From positions 1 to 39,302 of IMG/VR virus record IMGVR_UViG_3300033149_002038: a stretch of DNA of 39,302 nt. One strand, given 5' to 3'. The position numbers and the translations under genes are program-made. This stretch comes from a virus. How positions within the stretch are numbered: the stretch's first letter is position 1; every line of letters starts with the position of its first letter. The notes under the pieces were generated by a model. That model ran no database searches. It was given only the letters and a program-made list of their open reading frames with translations, and was not told the DNA's origin. Below are positions 20,520 to 29,520 of this stretch, in pieces.

Positions 20520-22065
20520 TGACTATTGGTTCGATGGGCGGGCGGCCCGCGCGGCCCAGGCGTTCTTTGGGCTGTTGCGCCACGTCAAGGGCGAGTGGGC
20601 GGGACAGAAGTTCACGCTATTACCGTGGGAGCGGCAGATCATCCGCGATGTCTTCGGCTGGAAGCGGGCGGACGGGACGCGGCGATACCGCACCGTCTAC
20701 ATCGAGGTCCCGAGGAAGAACGGCAAGAGCTCGCTTGTGGCTGGAGTCGCGCTCTATCTGCTGTTCGCGGACGGTGAGCCTGGCGCGGAGATCTACTCGG
20801 CGGCGGCGGACCGCGACCAGGCGGCCATTGTATTCGAGGCGGCGAAGCAGATGGTGGAGAGCTCTCCACCTCTCGCAAGGCTGGCGAACATTTACAAGCG
20901 CAGCATCGTTGTTCCGAGTACGCGATCTGTGTACCGTGTCCTCTCGGCGGACGCCCCGACGAAGCACGGCTTGAACGCGCATGGCGTGATCTTTGACGAG
21001 CTGCACGCCCAACCGAACCGGGACCTGTGGGACGTGCTGACCACGGCGACGGGCGCGAGGAGGCAGCCGCTGATCGTCGCGATCACGACGGCGGGCTACG
21101 ACCGCCAGAGCATCTGCTGGGAGCAGCACGAGTACGCGCGGCAGGTGCGGGACGGCATCATAGAGGATGACTCCTTCTATCCCGTGATCTACGCGGCGGG
21201 CGAGGACGACGACTGGCTCGATCCGGCGACCTGGGAGAGGGCCAACCCGAGCCTGGGCCATACGATCAAGCGCGACTACCTGGAAGGGGAGGCCAGACGG
21301 GCCCGGCTGGTGCCGGCGTACCAGAACACGTTTCGGCGGCTACACCTCAATCAATGGACGCAGCAGGAGAGCAGATGGCTGCCGATGGAGGCCTGGGATG
21401 CATGCCCACAATTTGACGAAAAGCTGCTGGAGGGCGCGGAATGCTATGGCGGCCTGGACCTGGCGAGCAATAGCGACCTGGCGGCATTTGTGCTATGCTT
21501 CCCGAGCGAACCGGGGGAGGACGAGCGCTACGCCTGGCTACCCTTCTTCTGGATTCCGCGAGAGAACATGATCGAGCGGGCGCGGAAGGACCGGGTTCCA
21601 TACGACGCCTGGGTCCGGCAGGGGCTGATCGAGGCGACGCCGGGGAATGTGATCGACTACCAGCGTATCGTTGCGGACATCGTGACGCTGGGCGAGCGCT
21701 ACAACATCCGCGAGATCGCATTCGACCGGTGGGGGGCCTTCCAGGTCAGCCAGCAGCTTGAGGGGGCGGGATTCACGATGGTCGGGTTCGGGCAGGGATT
21801 TGTGAGTATGTCGGCGCCGACTAAGGAGCTCCTGCGATTGGTGCTCGATCGCAAGCTGATCCATTTCGGCAATCCTGTGTTGCGCTGGATGGCCGACAAT
21901 CTCATTGTGAGCCAGGACGCAGCAGGCAACATGAAACCCAATAAGGCGAAATCGCGGGAGAAGATCGACGGCATTGTAGCCGGGATCATGGCGCTTGATC
22001 GGGCGATGAGGCACGAGTCGCAGCGGCGCAGCGTCTATGAAGAGCGCGGATTGGAGATCGTATGA
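20512..22065 (+). CDS. terL: terminase large subunit
   Basis: 517 residues from the second of two ATGs at 20509/20512. ATPase: Walker A VPRKNGKSS (66-74), adenine/coupling region SAAADRDQAAIVFEAAKQM, Walker B VIFDELH (159-165), followed by TTATGARRQPL. Nuclease: GGLDLASNSDLAAF (Asp316), EIAFDRWGAFQ and the closing KSREKIDGIVAGIMALDRAM. It translocates DNA into the prohead and cuts it at headful or site. Same arrangement as HK97-like Terminase_1 proteins. ATGA overlap with the next gene. Confidence 0.95.
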   Translation: MADDYWFDGRAARAAQAFFGLLRHVKGEWAGQKFTLLPWERQIIRDVFGWKRADGTRRYRTVYIEVPRKNGKSSLVAGVALYLLFADGEPGAEIYSAAADRDQAAIVFEAAKQMVESSPPLARLANIYKRSIVVPSTRSVYRVLSADAPTKHGLNAHGVIFDELHAQPNRDLWDVLTTATGARRQPLIVAITTAGYDRQSICWEQHEYARQVRDGIIEDDSFYPVIYAAGEDDDWLDPATWERANPSLGHTIKRDYLEGEARRARLVPAYQNTFRRLHLNQWTQQESRWLPMEAWDACPQFDEKLLEGAECYGGLDLASNSDLAAFVLCFPSEPGEDERYAWLPFFWIPRENMIERARKDRVPYDAWVRQGLIEATPGNVIDYQRIVADIVTLGERYNIREIAFDRWGAFQVSQQLEGAGFTMVGFGQGFVSMSAPTKELLRLVLDRKLIHFGNPVLRWMADNLIVSQDAAGNMKPNKAKSREKIDGIVAGIMALDRAMRHESQRRSVYEERGLEIV

Positions 22066-22271
22066 AACTATTCGACCGGTATCCGGAGCGGCGCACGGTC
22101 ATCGTCAATACCAAGACGAAGTTGGCCTTTCGGGGGGTGTTATGGGAGCGCCGCCGGGGGTTCCTGGTGCTGCGCAATGCGGAGATGCTGAAGCCGCGCG
22201 GGGAGACCGTCATCATGGACGGTGAGGTGGTGATTATGCAACCAAATATCGATTTCATCCAGGTGGTATGA
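22062..22271 (+). CDS. small beta-rich hypothetical protein between terminase and portal
   Basis: 69 residues overlapping terL by ATGA. Almost wholly beta strands: RRTVIVNTKTKLAFRGVLWE, RGFLVLRNAEML, GETVIMDGEVVIMQPNIDFI. It looks like a small SH3/Sm-like barrel, a kind often found at this position in HK97-type phages. Function unknown; a packaging or portal accessory by position. Confidence 0.7.
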   Translation: MKLFDRYPERRTVIVNTKTKLAFRGVLWERRRGFLVLRNAEMLKPRGETVIMDGEVVIMQPNIDFIQVV

Positions 22272-22272
22272 G

Positions 22273-24210
22273 ATGACGATCGTGCAGAGCGTCGGTGCGC
22301 TGGCGGCCGTTGAAGTGACGAATTGGTATCCGTCGCATCTCCGCAGATCCGTGAGGCTCTATGACCAGTACTACTACGACTATGCCACGCTCTATCGCAC
22401 CCAGCCAAACGTGCGGGTATGCGTTGATTTCCTGGCTCGCAACATTGCGCAGCTAGGATTGCACGTGTTCCGGCGTGTGAGCGAGACCGATCGCCAGCGC
22501 CTCCGAGATCACCCGCTGGCGCGCCTGATCGAGCAGCCGTTGCCTCCGCAGTTCAAGATGACGCGCTATCGTCTCATCGAGAGCCTCATGAGCGACCTGG
22601 GCATTTACCACAATGCCTTCTGGCTCAAAGTGCGCGTGGACGGGCAAACCCAGGGGCTCTTGCGGGTGCCGCCGACTCTGGTGCGCGTCTATGGCAGCCT
22701 GGTGCCGACGCGATATGAGATCGACATTGGAGATCGGCCGCGCTCGTTCCGGCCAGAGGACATTGTGCACTTCCGGGGCTACAACCCGGAAGACCCCACG
22801 ACGGGACTGAGCCCGCTCGAGACGCTGCGGCGGATCCTGGCCGAGGAGCATGCGGCTGGCGATTATCGGGAAAACTTCTGGCGCAACGCGGCGCGCATGC
22901 ATGGCATTATCGAGCGGCCGGCCGACGCGCCGGAATGGAGCAAGGCGGCCCGCGAGCGCTTCAAGGCCGAGTTCGAGGCGCTGTATAGCGGAGGTGAGAA
23001 CAGCGGCAAGACAGCTGTCCTAGAGGAAGGGATGACGTGGAGGACGGTGGAGTTCAACGCCCAGGAGAGCGAGTATCTGGCGGGGCGCAAGCTCACGCGG
23101 GAGGAGTGCGCCAGGGCTTACCACATCCCGCTGCCGATGGTGGGGATCCTCGACCACGCGACGTTCAGCAACATCAAAGAGCAGCACAAGCAGCTCTACC
23201 AGGATAGCCTTGGCCCGTGGCTGGCGACCATTGAGCAGGACATCCAGCTGCAGCTGCTGCCGGATTTCGAGGATAGCGACGGCGTCTACGTGGAGTTCAA
23301 CATCCAGGAGAAGCTCCAGGGCTCATTCGAGGAGCAGATCCAGGCGCTGCAGAGCGCCGTGGGGCGCCCATGGATGACTGCGGACGAGGCGCGGGCCAGG
23401 ATGAACCTGCCCAGCATGGGCGGGGATGCGGCGGTTCTGGTCACACCACTCAATGTGATGGTGGGTGGGCTAGCCTCACCAAGGGACACGGCGCCCAAGT
23501 CGCTGGCGCCATTGGAGGCTAAGGCGCAGGGGGAGATCGATCCCACACAACCGAAGCTGCGGGAGCGCTATACCGAGCAATGGACACGGCTGCTTGTGCG
23601 GACATTCGAGCGGCAGCGGGCCGCGCTGATGAGCAAATTGAAGGCACGGCGGGGCGCGGAGGCAAAGGAGGCCCCGGAACTGGACGTGCTATGGGATGAG
23701 GAGCGATGGAACCGCGAGCTAGCCGACGATTTCTACCGCATGGGGGTAGAGACTGCAAAAGCGTGGGCTGAATATGTTGCAGGCGAGCTGGGTTCCGATC
23801 TGCAGATGGACGAGATGCTGCCGTGGCTCAAAGAGAACGCCAGGGTGACGGCGGAGTACACGAATGCCACCACGCGCCGGCAGATTGAGGCGGCGCTGCG
23901 CGAGGACGATCCAGCGGAGGCGGTCAAGCACGTATTCGAGCTGGCGGTTGGGGTCAGGGCGGCGCAGTTCGCCCGCGCGAAGGTCAACAGCCTGGCAAAC
24001 TTCGGGGCGCTAAATGCCGCGCGACAGGGAGGGCTACGGAGCAAGACCTGGCACGCGGGACCCAACCCGCGCCCCAGCCATGCGGCGCAGGATGGCGTGA
24101 CGGTTGGCATCCACGACGTATTTCCAAACGGCCTGCGTTGGCCTGGCGATCCGCGAGGGGACGCGGACGAAAATGCAAATTGCAATTGCACGCTGACCTA
24201 TGGGCGATAA
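22273..24210 (+). CDS. portal protein fused to MuF-like minor head domain
   Basis: 645 residues. The N-terminal two thirds have HK97-type portal hallmarks: QPNVRVCVDFLARNIAQLGLHVFRR, SLMSDLGIYHNAFWLKVRV, EDIVHFRGYNPEDPTTGLSPLE, GRKLTREECARAYHIP and SNIKEQHKQLYQDSLGPWLA. After a linker (about 410-430), the C-terminal 210 residues are MuF/gp7-like: RQIEAALREDDPAEAV, SLANFGALNAARQGG, PRPSHAAQDGVTVGIHDVFP, GDADENANCNCTLTY (the NCxCxL end). The portal forms the dodecameric DNA gate; MuF proteins are internal head proteins. A single polypeptide is seen, without a frame break. Confidence 0.85.
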   Translation: MTIVQSVGALAAVEVTNWYPSHLRRSVRLYDQYYYDYATLYRTQPNVRVCVDFLARNIAQLGLHVFRRVSETDRQRLRDHPLARLIEQPLPPQFKMTRYRLIESLMSDLGIYHNAFWLKVRVDGQTQGLLRVPPTLVRVYGSLVPTRYEIDIGDRPRSFRPEDIVHFRGYNPEDPTTGLSPLETLRRILAEEHAAGDYRENFWRNAARMHGIIERPADAPEWSKAARERFKAEFEALYSGGENSGKTAVLEEGMTWRTVEFNAQESEYLAGRKLTREECARAYHIPLPMVGILDHATFSNIKEQHKQLYQDSLGPWLATIEQDIQLQLLPDFEDSDGVYVEFNIQEKLQGSFEEQIQALQSAVGRPWMTADEARARMNLPSMGGDAAVLVTPLNVMVGGLASPRDTAPKSLAPLEAKAQGEIDPTQPKLRERYTEQWTRLLVRTFERQRAALMSKLKARRGAEAKEAPELDVLWDEERWNRELADDFYRMGVETAKAWAEYVAGELGSDLQMDEMLPWLKENARVTAEYTNATTRRQIEAALREDDPAEAVKHVFELAVGVRAAQFARAKVNSLANFGALNAARQGGLRSKTWHAGPNPRPSHAAQDGVTVGIHDVFPNGLRWPGDPRGDADENANCNCTLTYGR

Positions 24211-24219
24211 GGAGGGATG

Positions 24220-25164
24220 ATGGAGAGAAAGGTATACCGAGCGCCGATTGCGCTCAAGGCGAACAGCGACGAGACCGGCGAGTTCCGGGCGGAGTTCGCC
24301 ACGCTGAATGTCGTGGACCACGACGGCGATGTAACTGTGCCCGGCGCATTTCGGGTGGGCCAGGAGGCTATTATCGAGGCATGGAATCACGGTTACGACA
24401 AGCTGCCGGTTGGCATGGGGGTGATCAGGGAGGAGGGTGATAAAGCGGTGGTGGATGGGAGATTCTTCCTGGATACGTCCTCGGGGTTGGAGCACTACAA
24501 GGTAGTCAAGGCGTTGGGGCCGCTGGCTGAGTGGTCTTACACGTTCAACATCCTGGATTCGAAGCTGGGGACGTTCGAGCAGGACAGCGAGAAGCGGCGG
24601 GTGCGCTTCCTGCGCAAGCTCGATGTCTGGGGCGTAGCGCCGGTGCAGCGAGGCGCGGGGATCGACACGGGCACAGTGTATGTGAAAGGCGCAAAGGGCG
24701 CGCTCGCCAGCCACTCAACGCCAACCACTGATGCCGCATGGGATGGGCCAGCCAACGAGGCGCGGGCGCGCTCCGGTGAGAACGAGGCCTATTACCGGCG
24801 CATCTATGCCTGGCGAGACCCAGACGGTGATCCATCCGTCAAGTCCAGCTACAAGTTCCCGCACCACATGGTCGACGGGAGCGGCAACCCAGGGGCCGCC
24901 AACATCCGGGCGTGCCAATCCGGAATCGGGGTGCTGAATGGGGGGCGAGGAGGAACCACCATCCCGAGCGCCGATCGGCAGGGAGTTTACAACCATCTGG
25001 CGCGGCATCTGCGCGATGCGGATGTTGAGCCGCCAGAGCTGAAGTCTCTTAGTGAGATTGCGGAGAAGGGCGAAGGCCAGACCGCAGATAGCGGTGAGCC
25101 GAGCGGACCGACGCCGCAGGTGGTATTGGCAGAGATCGAGATCGAAATGCTAGAGGGGGAATGA
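24220..25164 (+). CDS. HK97-type prohead protease with C-terminal extra domain
   Basis: 314 residues from the second ATG (24220), better spaced from AAGGAGG. The N-terminal 150 residues follow the S78-like fold (FRAEFATLNVVDHDGDVTVPGAF, IIEAWNHGYDKLPVGMG with catalytic-type His in WNHG, LGPLAEWSYTFNIL, VWGVAPVQRGAG). The C-terminal part (about 165-275, RSGENEAYYRRIYAWRDPDG, YKFPHHMVDG, NLRACQ-like NIRACQSGIGVLNGGRGGT, YNHLARHLRDADVEPPEL) is a conserved-looking domain often attached to such proteases. It processes the capsid before maturation. Immediately upstream of the capsid gene. Confidence 0.85.
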   Translation: MERKVYRAPIALKANSDETGEFRAEFATLNVVDHDGDVTVPGAFRVGQEAIIEAWNHGYDKLPVGMGVIREEGDKAVVDGRFFLDTSSGLEHYKVVKALGPLAEWSYTFNILDSKLGTFEQDSEKRRVRFLRKLDVWGVAPVQRGAGIDTGTVYVKGAKGALASHSTPTTDAAWDGPANEARARSGENEAYYRRIYAWRDPDGDPSVKSSYKFPHHMVDGSGNPGAANIRACQSGIGVLNGGRGGTTIPSADRQGVYNHLARHLRDADVEPPELKSLSEIAEKGEGQTADSGEPSGPTPQVVLAEIEIEMLEGE

Positions 25165-25165
25165 G

Positions 25166-26440
25166 ATGACTGACAAGCGAGAGGCAATGAGGAAGGCGTT
25201 GATGGACGCCCGCGCCATCTGCCAGAAGGCGGAAGAGGAGAAGCGGGATTTCAGCGCCGATGAGCGGCAGAAGGTGGCCAACCTGCTGGCCGAGGCAAAA
25301 AAGCTCAAGGACGAGCTGAAGCAGGCGCAGGATGACGCCAAGCTGAGGGAAGCGGTGATGGGGTTCGAGATCGAGGCTGGGGAAGCGCCACCGGCTGGCA
25401 GCGCCGCACCCAAGGGGACGTTGGGGCAGCGGTTCGTGGAGAGCCCGGCCTTCAAGGCGTGGCTGAAGCAGATCGCGCCGAGCGGCCATATCCCCGATTC
25501 GATGCGCGGGCTGATGTCCCCGCCGGTGGAGTTCAGGTCGCTGTTCGGGCGCAAGGACGTGGTGACTGGGGGCGACGACACCTCCGCGGGCGCATTCGTG
25601 CAGACCGACTACACCGGGATCTATGAACCGTTGGGACGCTATCCGTTGAATATCCTGGGGCTGATCAACCGCCGGACCACCACGAGTGACCTGGTGGAGT
25701 TCGTGCGGCAGACCACGCAGGTATCGCAGGCCGCGCCGGTCGCTGAGGCCAACGTGGCGACCTACTCTGGCGCCAGCGGCGAGGTCAAGGGCGAGAAGCC
25801 AGAAGCTACCCTCGGGTTTGAGAAGGTGCAGGCAGCCGTCAAGACCATCGCGGTGTGGATACCGGCCACTAAGCGCGCGCTGAGCGATGCCGCGCAGATC
25901 CGCGGGATCATCGACCAGGAACTGCGGGACGACCTGAATGAGGAGCTGGAGGACCAGATCATCAATGGCGATGGCACCGGCGAGAACTTCACCGGTCTGG
26001 TCAATACCGCCGGCATCCTTGTCCAGGCGTATGACACCGACATCCTGACGACTACCCGCAAGGCGGTCACCGCGGTACAGGTGACGGGGAAGGCTCAGCC
26101 AACGGGCTGGGTGTTCCACCCCAACGACTGGGAGACCATCGAGCTGCTGAAGGATAGCAACAATCGCTACTACTGGGGCGGGCCCATGGTGCAGGGACGC
26201 CGACAGCTCTGGGGCTACCCGGTGGTCACGAGCCAGACGGTGACCGAGGGCTATGCCCTGCTGGGCGACTGGCGCAAGGCGATCCTATGGGACCGCGAAC
26301 GGGCCAGCATCCAGGTCAGCGACAGCCATAGCGACTTCTTCATCCGCAACCTGGTGGCGATCCTGGCTGAGATGCGCGCCGCGTTCGGTGTGATCCGGCC
26401 TGCTGCATTCTGCCAGGTCGATCTAACCAGCGGCAGCTAG
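25166..26440 (+). CDS. HK97-fold major capsid protein
   Basis: 424 residues. An N-terminal helical delta/scaffold-like domain (1-65, KREAMRKALMDARAICQKAEEEKRDF) is followed by a linker with APPAG-SAAPK, then the mature shell domain: AGAFVQTDYTGIYEPLGRYPL, NILGLINRRTTTSDLVEFVRQ, KGEKPEATLGFEKVQAAVKT, IAVWIPATKRALSDA, ELEDQIINGDGTGENFTGLVN, GWVFHPNDWETIELLKDSNN, LWGYPVVTSQTV and a C-terminal FFIRNLVAILAEMRAAFGV. Likely cleaved by the preceding protease after the delta domain. Main shell protein. Confidence 0.95.
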   Translation: MTDKREAMRKALMDARAICQKAEEEKRDFSADERQKVANLLAEAKKLKDELKQAQDDAKLREAVMGFEIEAGEAPPAGSAAPKGTLGQRFVESPAFKAWLKQIAPSGHIPDSMRGLMSPPVEFRSLFGRKDVVTGGDDTSAGAFVQTDYTGIYEPLGRYPLNILGLINRRTTTSDLVEFVRQTTQVSQAAPVAEANVATYSGASGEVKGEKPEATLGFEKVQAAVKTIAVWIPATKRALSDAAQIRGIIDQELRDDLNEELEDQIINGDGTGENFTGLVNTAGILVQAYDTDILTTTRKAVTAVQVTGKAQPTGWVFHPNDWETIELLKDSNNRYYWGGPMVQGRRQLWGYPVVTSQTVTEGYALLGDWRKAILWDRERASIQVSDSHSDFFIRNLVAILAEMRAAFGVIRPAAFCQVDLTSGS

Positions 26441-26445
26441 GAGTG

Positions 26446-28182
26446 ATGATGGCGCTGCGTGTGAACGTCATCTGTCGCAACCCGAGCGACGATCGGGTGA
26501 TCCCGAGGTTCGCAAGGTACCTGCGGGATCGATTGGGATGGACACTCACCGCAGCGCCACGACCGGGCTACGATGCCTATTACCTGAGCGCCTACTTTGA
26601 GGTTCAGGTGTGCCGCAAATGGCCCGATGCACCCGTGGCAGCCTACTTCACGCATCGCGAGGAGCAACCGCCGGGCAATGCCAAGGCCAAGCTCTTTGAC
26701 AGGACAGCCAAACGGGTGGACCTGCGCATGGCAACAGCACGTATGTATGCAGAGTACCTGGAGCAATTCGGGCCGACGGTACAGGTCCACCCGCCCGTGG
26801 AGCGAGAACGGTTCGTCCCCCCGCCTCGGCCCTCCCCTCAAAGGGGGAAAGGGCATTTGGTGGCAGGATTCAGCGGTTATATCTACCGCAACAAGCGCAA
26901 GGGGGAGGATCTGGCGCGTGTGCTGCTGAAAATGCCAATCGCCCAGACACTGGAATGGCGTGCATCGGGACGGGGCTGGCCGATTCACGCCGAGCGCTTC
27001 TCCTGGCGACAGATGCCGGAGTTTTACCAGAGCCTCGACGTCCTGATCTGCACGAGCCGCGTCGAGGGCGTTCCAATGCCGCCATTGGAGGCCCTGAGCT
27101 GCGGCGTCAGCGTTGTGGTTCCGCGAGGTGTTGGGTTGCTGGACGAACTGCCCGATGTGCTGGGGATCCATCGCTACAAACGAGGTGATGTGGCCGATCT
27201 GATGAGAGCTGTGTCGGAAGCCGCAGAGTTACGCAGCGATGTGGACCGCGAGGCGCTGCGCGCAACCACCGAGCCATACAGCGTCGAGAATTGGTGCGCC
27301 GAACACGCCGCAGCGTTCGAGGCGCTGGTGGGGCGCGGGGCCATTAACGGCGGGCTGGCAGATGAGGGGCCGGCGGATGCAGTGCATCTGATAGAACCGA
27401 AAGCCGAGGGGCGAATGAAACCAAAAGAGCGCGGCACGGGCAGCAAGCGGGGTATCTACTGTGTGGCATTTGGGGATCCCGCGCGCAGGTGCGCCAGGCG
27501 GATGATGGAAACCGCCAAGCGCCACATGCCGGATATCCCAATCGCGCTGTGTAGCGATAGGGAGATCGGGCCGGAGGATGTGCTGATCGTCCAGCCCGAC
27601 AGCGATATCGGAGGGCGGCGGGCCAAGTTGCGCGCCTATGAGCTGGCCCCAGCGGAATGGCAGGCCGTGCTGTATCTGGACGCCGACACTGAGGTTGTGG
27701 CGCCGATTTATCGATTTTTCGAATGGATCGAGGACGGCTGGGAGTTCGTCATCTGCAAGGACCCCCATCTGATGGATACGATGCACGCTTTCCGCAGGCC
27801 GGGTAATCGTGTCGAGTTAAACGATACAGAGCGCACAATCTACACACTCCATACGCTGCAGCTCAACGGCGGCGTCTGGGCATTTGCACGCAATGACCGC
27901 GTCCAGCGGTTCTTCTCCAGGTGGCTGGCCGAGTGGGAGCGCTATGCGCAGCGCGACCAGGGGGCGCTGATCCGCGCGCTCTATGCCGAACCGCTGCGGA
28001 TTCTGGTGTTGGGCAACGAGTGGAACACATTTCCCAAATATACCAAAGGGATCAAGACCGCCGGGCTGATGCATTACCCGGGTCGCGCCAGGCGATGGAA
28101 AGGATTGATCCGTGGGCGCATCGACAGTCCGGCAGCGTGGGAGGCCGTCAAGCGATTCGAGCGGACGCATGGACATGGATAG
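26446..28182 (+). CDS. two-domain glycosyltransferase (GT-B plus GT-A)
   Basis: 578 residues from the second ATG. The first half (to about 300) is GT-B/GT4-like: FSGYIYRNKRKGEDLARVL, then the retaining-type site SRVEGVPMPPLEALSCGVSVV with the E-x7-E (E206, E214). The second half (from about 335) is GT-A/GT8-like: GIYCVAFGDPARRCARRM, AVLYLDADTEVVAPIYRF with a DxD (Asp411-Asp413) and LNGGVWAFARN. Two sugar-transfer activities in one chain just after the capsid gene suggest decoration of the virion. A Pro/Lys-rich linker encoded by a hairpin-forming stretch (26829-26854) lies near residue 128. Confidence 0.8.
   Translation: MMALRVNVICRNPSDDRVIPRFARYLRDRLGWTLTAAPRPGYDAYYLSAYFEVQVCRKWPDAPVAAYFTHREEQPPGNAKAKLFDRTAKRVDLRMATARMYAEYLEQFGPTVQVHPPVERERFVPPPRPSPQRGKGHLVAGFSGYIYRNKRKGEDLARVLLKMPIAQTLEWRASGRGWPIHAERFSWRQMPEFYQSLDVLICTSRVEGVPMPPLEALSCGVSVVVPRGVGLLDELPDVLGIHRYKRGDVADLMRAVSEAAELRSDVDREALRATTEPYSVENWCAEHAAAFEALVGRGAINGGLADEGPADAVHLIEPKAEGRMKPKERGTGSKRGIYCVAFGDPARRCARRMMETAKRHMPDIPIALCSDREIGPEDVLIVQPDSDIGGRRAKLRAYELAPAEWQAVLYLDADTEVVAPIYRFFEWIEDGWEFVICKDPHLMDTMHAFRRPGNRVELNDTERTIYTLHTLQLNGGVWAFARNDRVQRFFSRWLAEWERYAQRDQGALIRALYAEPLRILVLGNEWNTFPKYTKGIKTAGLMHYPGRARRWKGLIRGRIDSPAAWEAVKRFERTHGHG
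26829..26854. repeat. hairpin-forming C/G-run inverted repeat within the glycosyltransferase gene
   Basis: CCCCT (26834-26838), loop CAA, AGGGG (26842-26846) is extended by GCCC (26829-26832) with GGGC (26851-26854). It encodes the PSPQRGKG linker. It resembles palindromic repeat units that can insert in coding linkers; chance is possible. Confidence 0.35.
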
Positions 28183-28690
28183 GCGAGCGTTCATCATCGT
28201 TGGGCCAGAATCCTCCGGCACCAAGTTTCTCACGAGCCTGTTCATCAAGGCTGGCTGTTACGGGGATGCCTGGCACGAGCAGAGGCTTGATACTGAGGAG
28301 CCCTCGGCGCCGCTTGTCGTTTTCCGCCGCAGCTACCCGCACGGCGGAGAATGGCCGGATTTGCCAGCTATCGTTGACCGGTTCTGGCGGGCGGGATACC
28401 GCGTGCGGCTCATCGTGATCATCCGGTCGATGCAGTTTACCGTTGCGTCGCGTGGGCTCCACAGTAAGGGCGACCTGTATGGGCGGGCAGTGCGGGCTCT
28501 GCAGATGATCGGCAGCCAATGGGCCGAAGCAGGCGCGGACGGCGTATGGATCACCTATGAGGCGCTGGTGCATTACCCGGAGACGATCAGTTGGCTGTTC
28601 TCGTGGTGCGGGCTTGACCCGCCCGAGGGGATAAAGATCAGGGATGGCAACAAAAAGTACCTCAAACGCTGGCGTCGTGCTGATCGGTGA
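28169..28690 (+). CDS. sulfotransferase-like P-loop protein
   Basis: 173 residues from the ATG at 28169 (28175 is an alternative), overlapping the glycosyltransferase end. N-terminal FIIVGPESSGTKFLTSLFI has the 5'-PSB-type loop of sulfotransferases. It is followed by VVFRRSYPHGG, VRLIVIIRSMQFTVASRG (the 3'-phosphate-binding strand-loop-helix with R-S) and the closing WITYEALVHYPETISWLF. It probably transfers sulfate from PAPS to a carbohydrate or protein. Context with the glycosyltransferase points to glycan sulfation; a kinase-like P-loop role is less likely. Confidence 0.65.
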   Translation: MDMDRRAFIIVGPESSGTKFLTSLFIKAGCYGDAWHEQRLDTEEPSAPLVVFRRSYPHGGEWPDLPAIVDRFWRAGYRVRLIVIIRSMQFTVASRGLHSKGDLYGRAVRALQMIGSQWAEAGADGVWITYEALVHYPETISWLFSWCGLDPPEGIKIRDGNKKYLKRWRRADR

Positions 28691-29285
28691 CGATCGAGTC
28701 ATCGAGACCAGGGCCCGCAGATCTGGCCTGCGTCTTGTGCATGGCAACTATGGCCCCCCGCCATTCGGCCGGACGCTATTCGTACAGGCGGGCACACTGG
28801 TCCCGTGGGACCTACTGCCGGCCGCCTGGCATTTCCTGGAGCGATGGGACGCGGCGGTGCCGCTGTGGCGCTACGGCGTGACGGCCGAGGACGTGGGCAG
28901 CACGGCTGAGCGCAAGCGCACCCGGGCCATCACGCTGGATCTGCGCGTGTTGCTCTATGCCCACGAGCTGCTGTTCGTTCGTGACAATGAAAGCGGGCGA
29001 GCCCTCATTCAGACATTTGCTGATGAGCTGGAGGACGGCGACGAGCCGCGACTGGCGTTTCTGCGCGCCGTCTATCGCGTGAAGCCGAGGCTGTGCGTGT
29101 TGCCGAGAACGTGGCTGGCCGACGTGCGAGAGTACTCAGAGATGGCGGGGAGGCGCGGGCGCGGCAGGCCACGCGGAGAGCCGCTGGTGCGGGTTGAGAT
29201 TGCGCCGGGGCGGTTTGTGCAGTGCCACAAAGGTGATGAGCAGAAGGTGTTAGATATGTTCGCGCGGAGAGGCAGGAGAGGGTGA
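28644..29285 (+). CDS. hypothetical protein in the glycosylation insertion
   Basis: 213 residues starting 47 bp before the sulfotransferase stop. N-terminal AGVVLIGDDRVIETRARRSGLRL resembles a short nucleotide-binding strand/loop. Then FVQAGTLVPWDLLPAAWHFLERWDAAVPLWRYG, a helical middle (LDLRVLLYAHELLFVRDNE) and a basic C-terminus (MAGRRGRGRPRGEPL). No family recognised. Position suggests a third component of the modification cassette or a small head protein. Confidence 0.6.
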   Translation: MATKSTSNAGVVLIGDDRVIETRARRSGLRLVHGNYGPPPFGRTLFVQAGTLVPWDLLPAAWHFLERWDAAVPLWRYGVTAEDVGSTAERKRTRAITLDLRVLLYAHELLFVRDNESGRALIQTFADELEDGDEPRLAFLRAVYRVKPRLCVLPRTWLADVREYSEMAGRRGRGRPRGEPLVRVEIAPGRFVQCHKGDEQKVLDMFARRGRRG

Positions 29286-29286
29286 G

Positions 29287-29520
29287 ATGGCAGTCATCAA
29301 GAGCAGATCGGATTGGCCGGTGGTGAGGGCGGGCGGGCCCGACCTGGTGACGGTGATGATCAGGCCGGGCGTGTACCAGAAGATGCATCTGGAGGATGCG
29401 CTGCGGTTTGGACTTATCGAACCGCCGGAGCCGGAGCCTGCGCCAGAACCAGAGAAGCCAAAACGACGACGCCGATCATCGAATAAGAGGCGGATCGCAG
29501 AGGAAAACAAGGAGGCGTGA
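29287..29520 (+). CDS. small basic hypothetical protein
   Basis: 77 residues, 2 bp after the preceding stop. Short beta domain (VVRAGGPDLVTVMIRPGVYQ) then a Pro/Glu-rich stalk (EPPEPEPAPEPEKP) and a strongly basic C-terminus (KRRRRSSNKRR). Coupled to the connector gene by overlapping TGATG (29518-29522). Possibly a head decoration or DNA-associated protein; not recognised. Confidence 0.65.
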   Translation: MAVIKSRSDWPVVRAGGPDLVTVMIRPGVYQKMHLEDALRFGLIEPPEPEPAPEPEKPKRRRRSSNKRRIAEENKEA

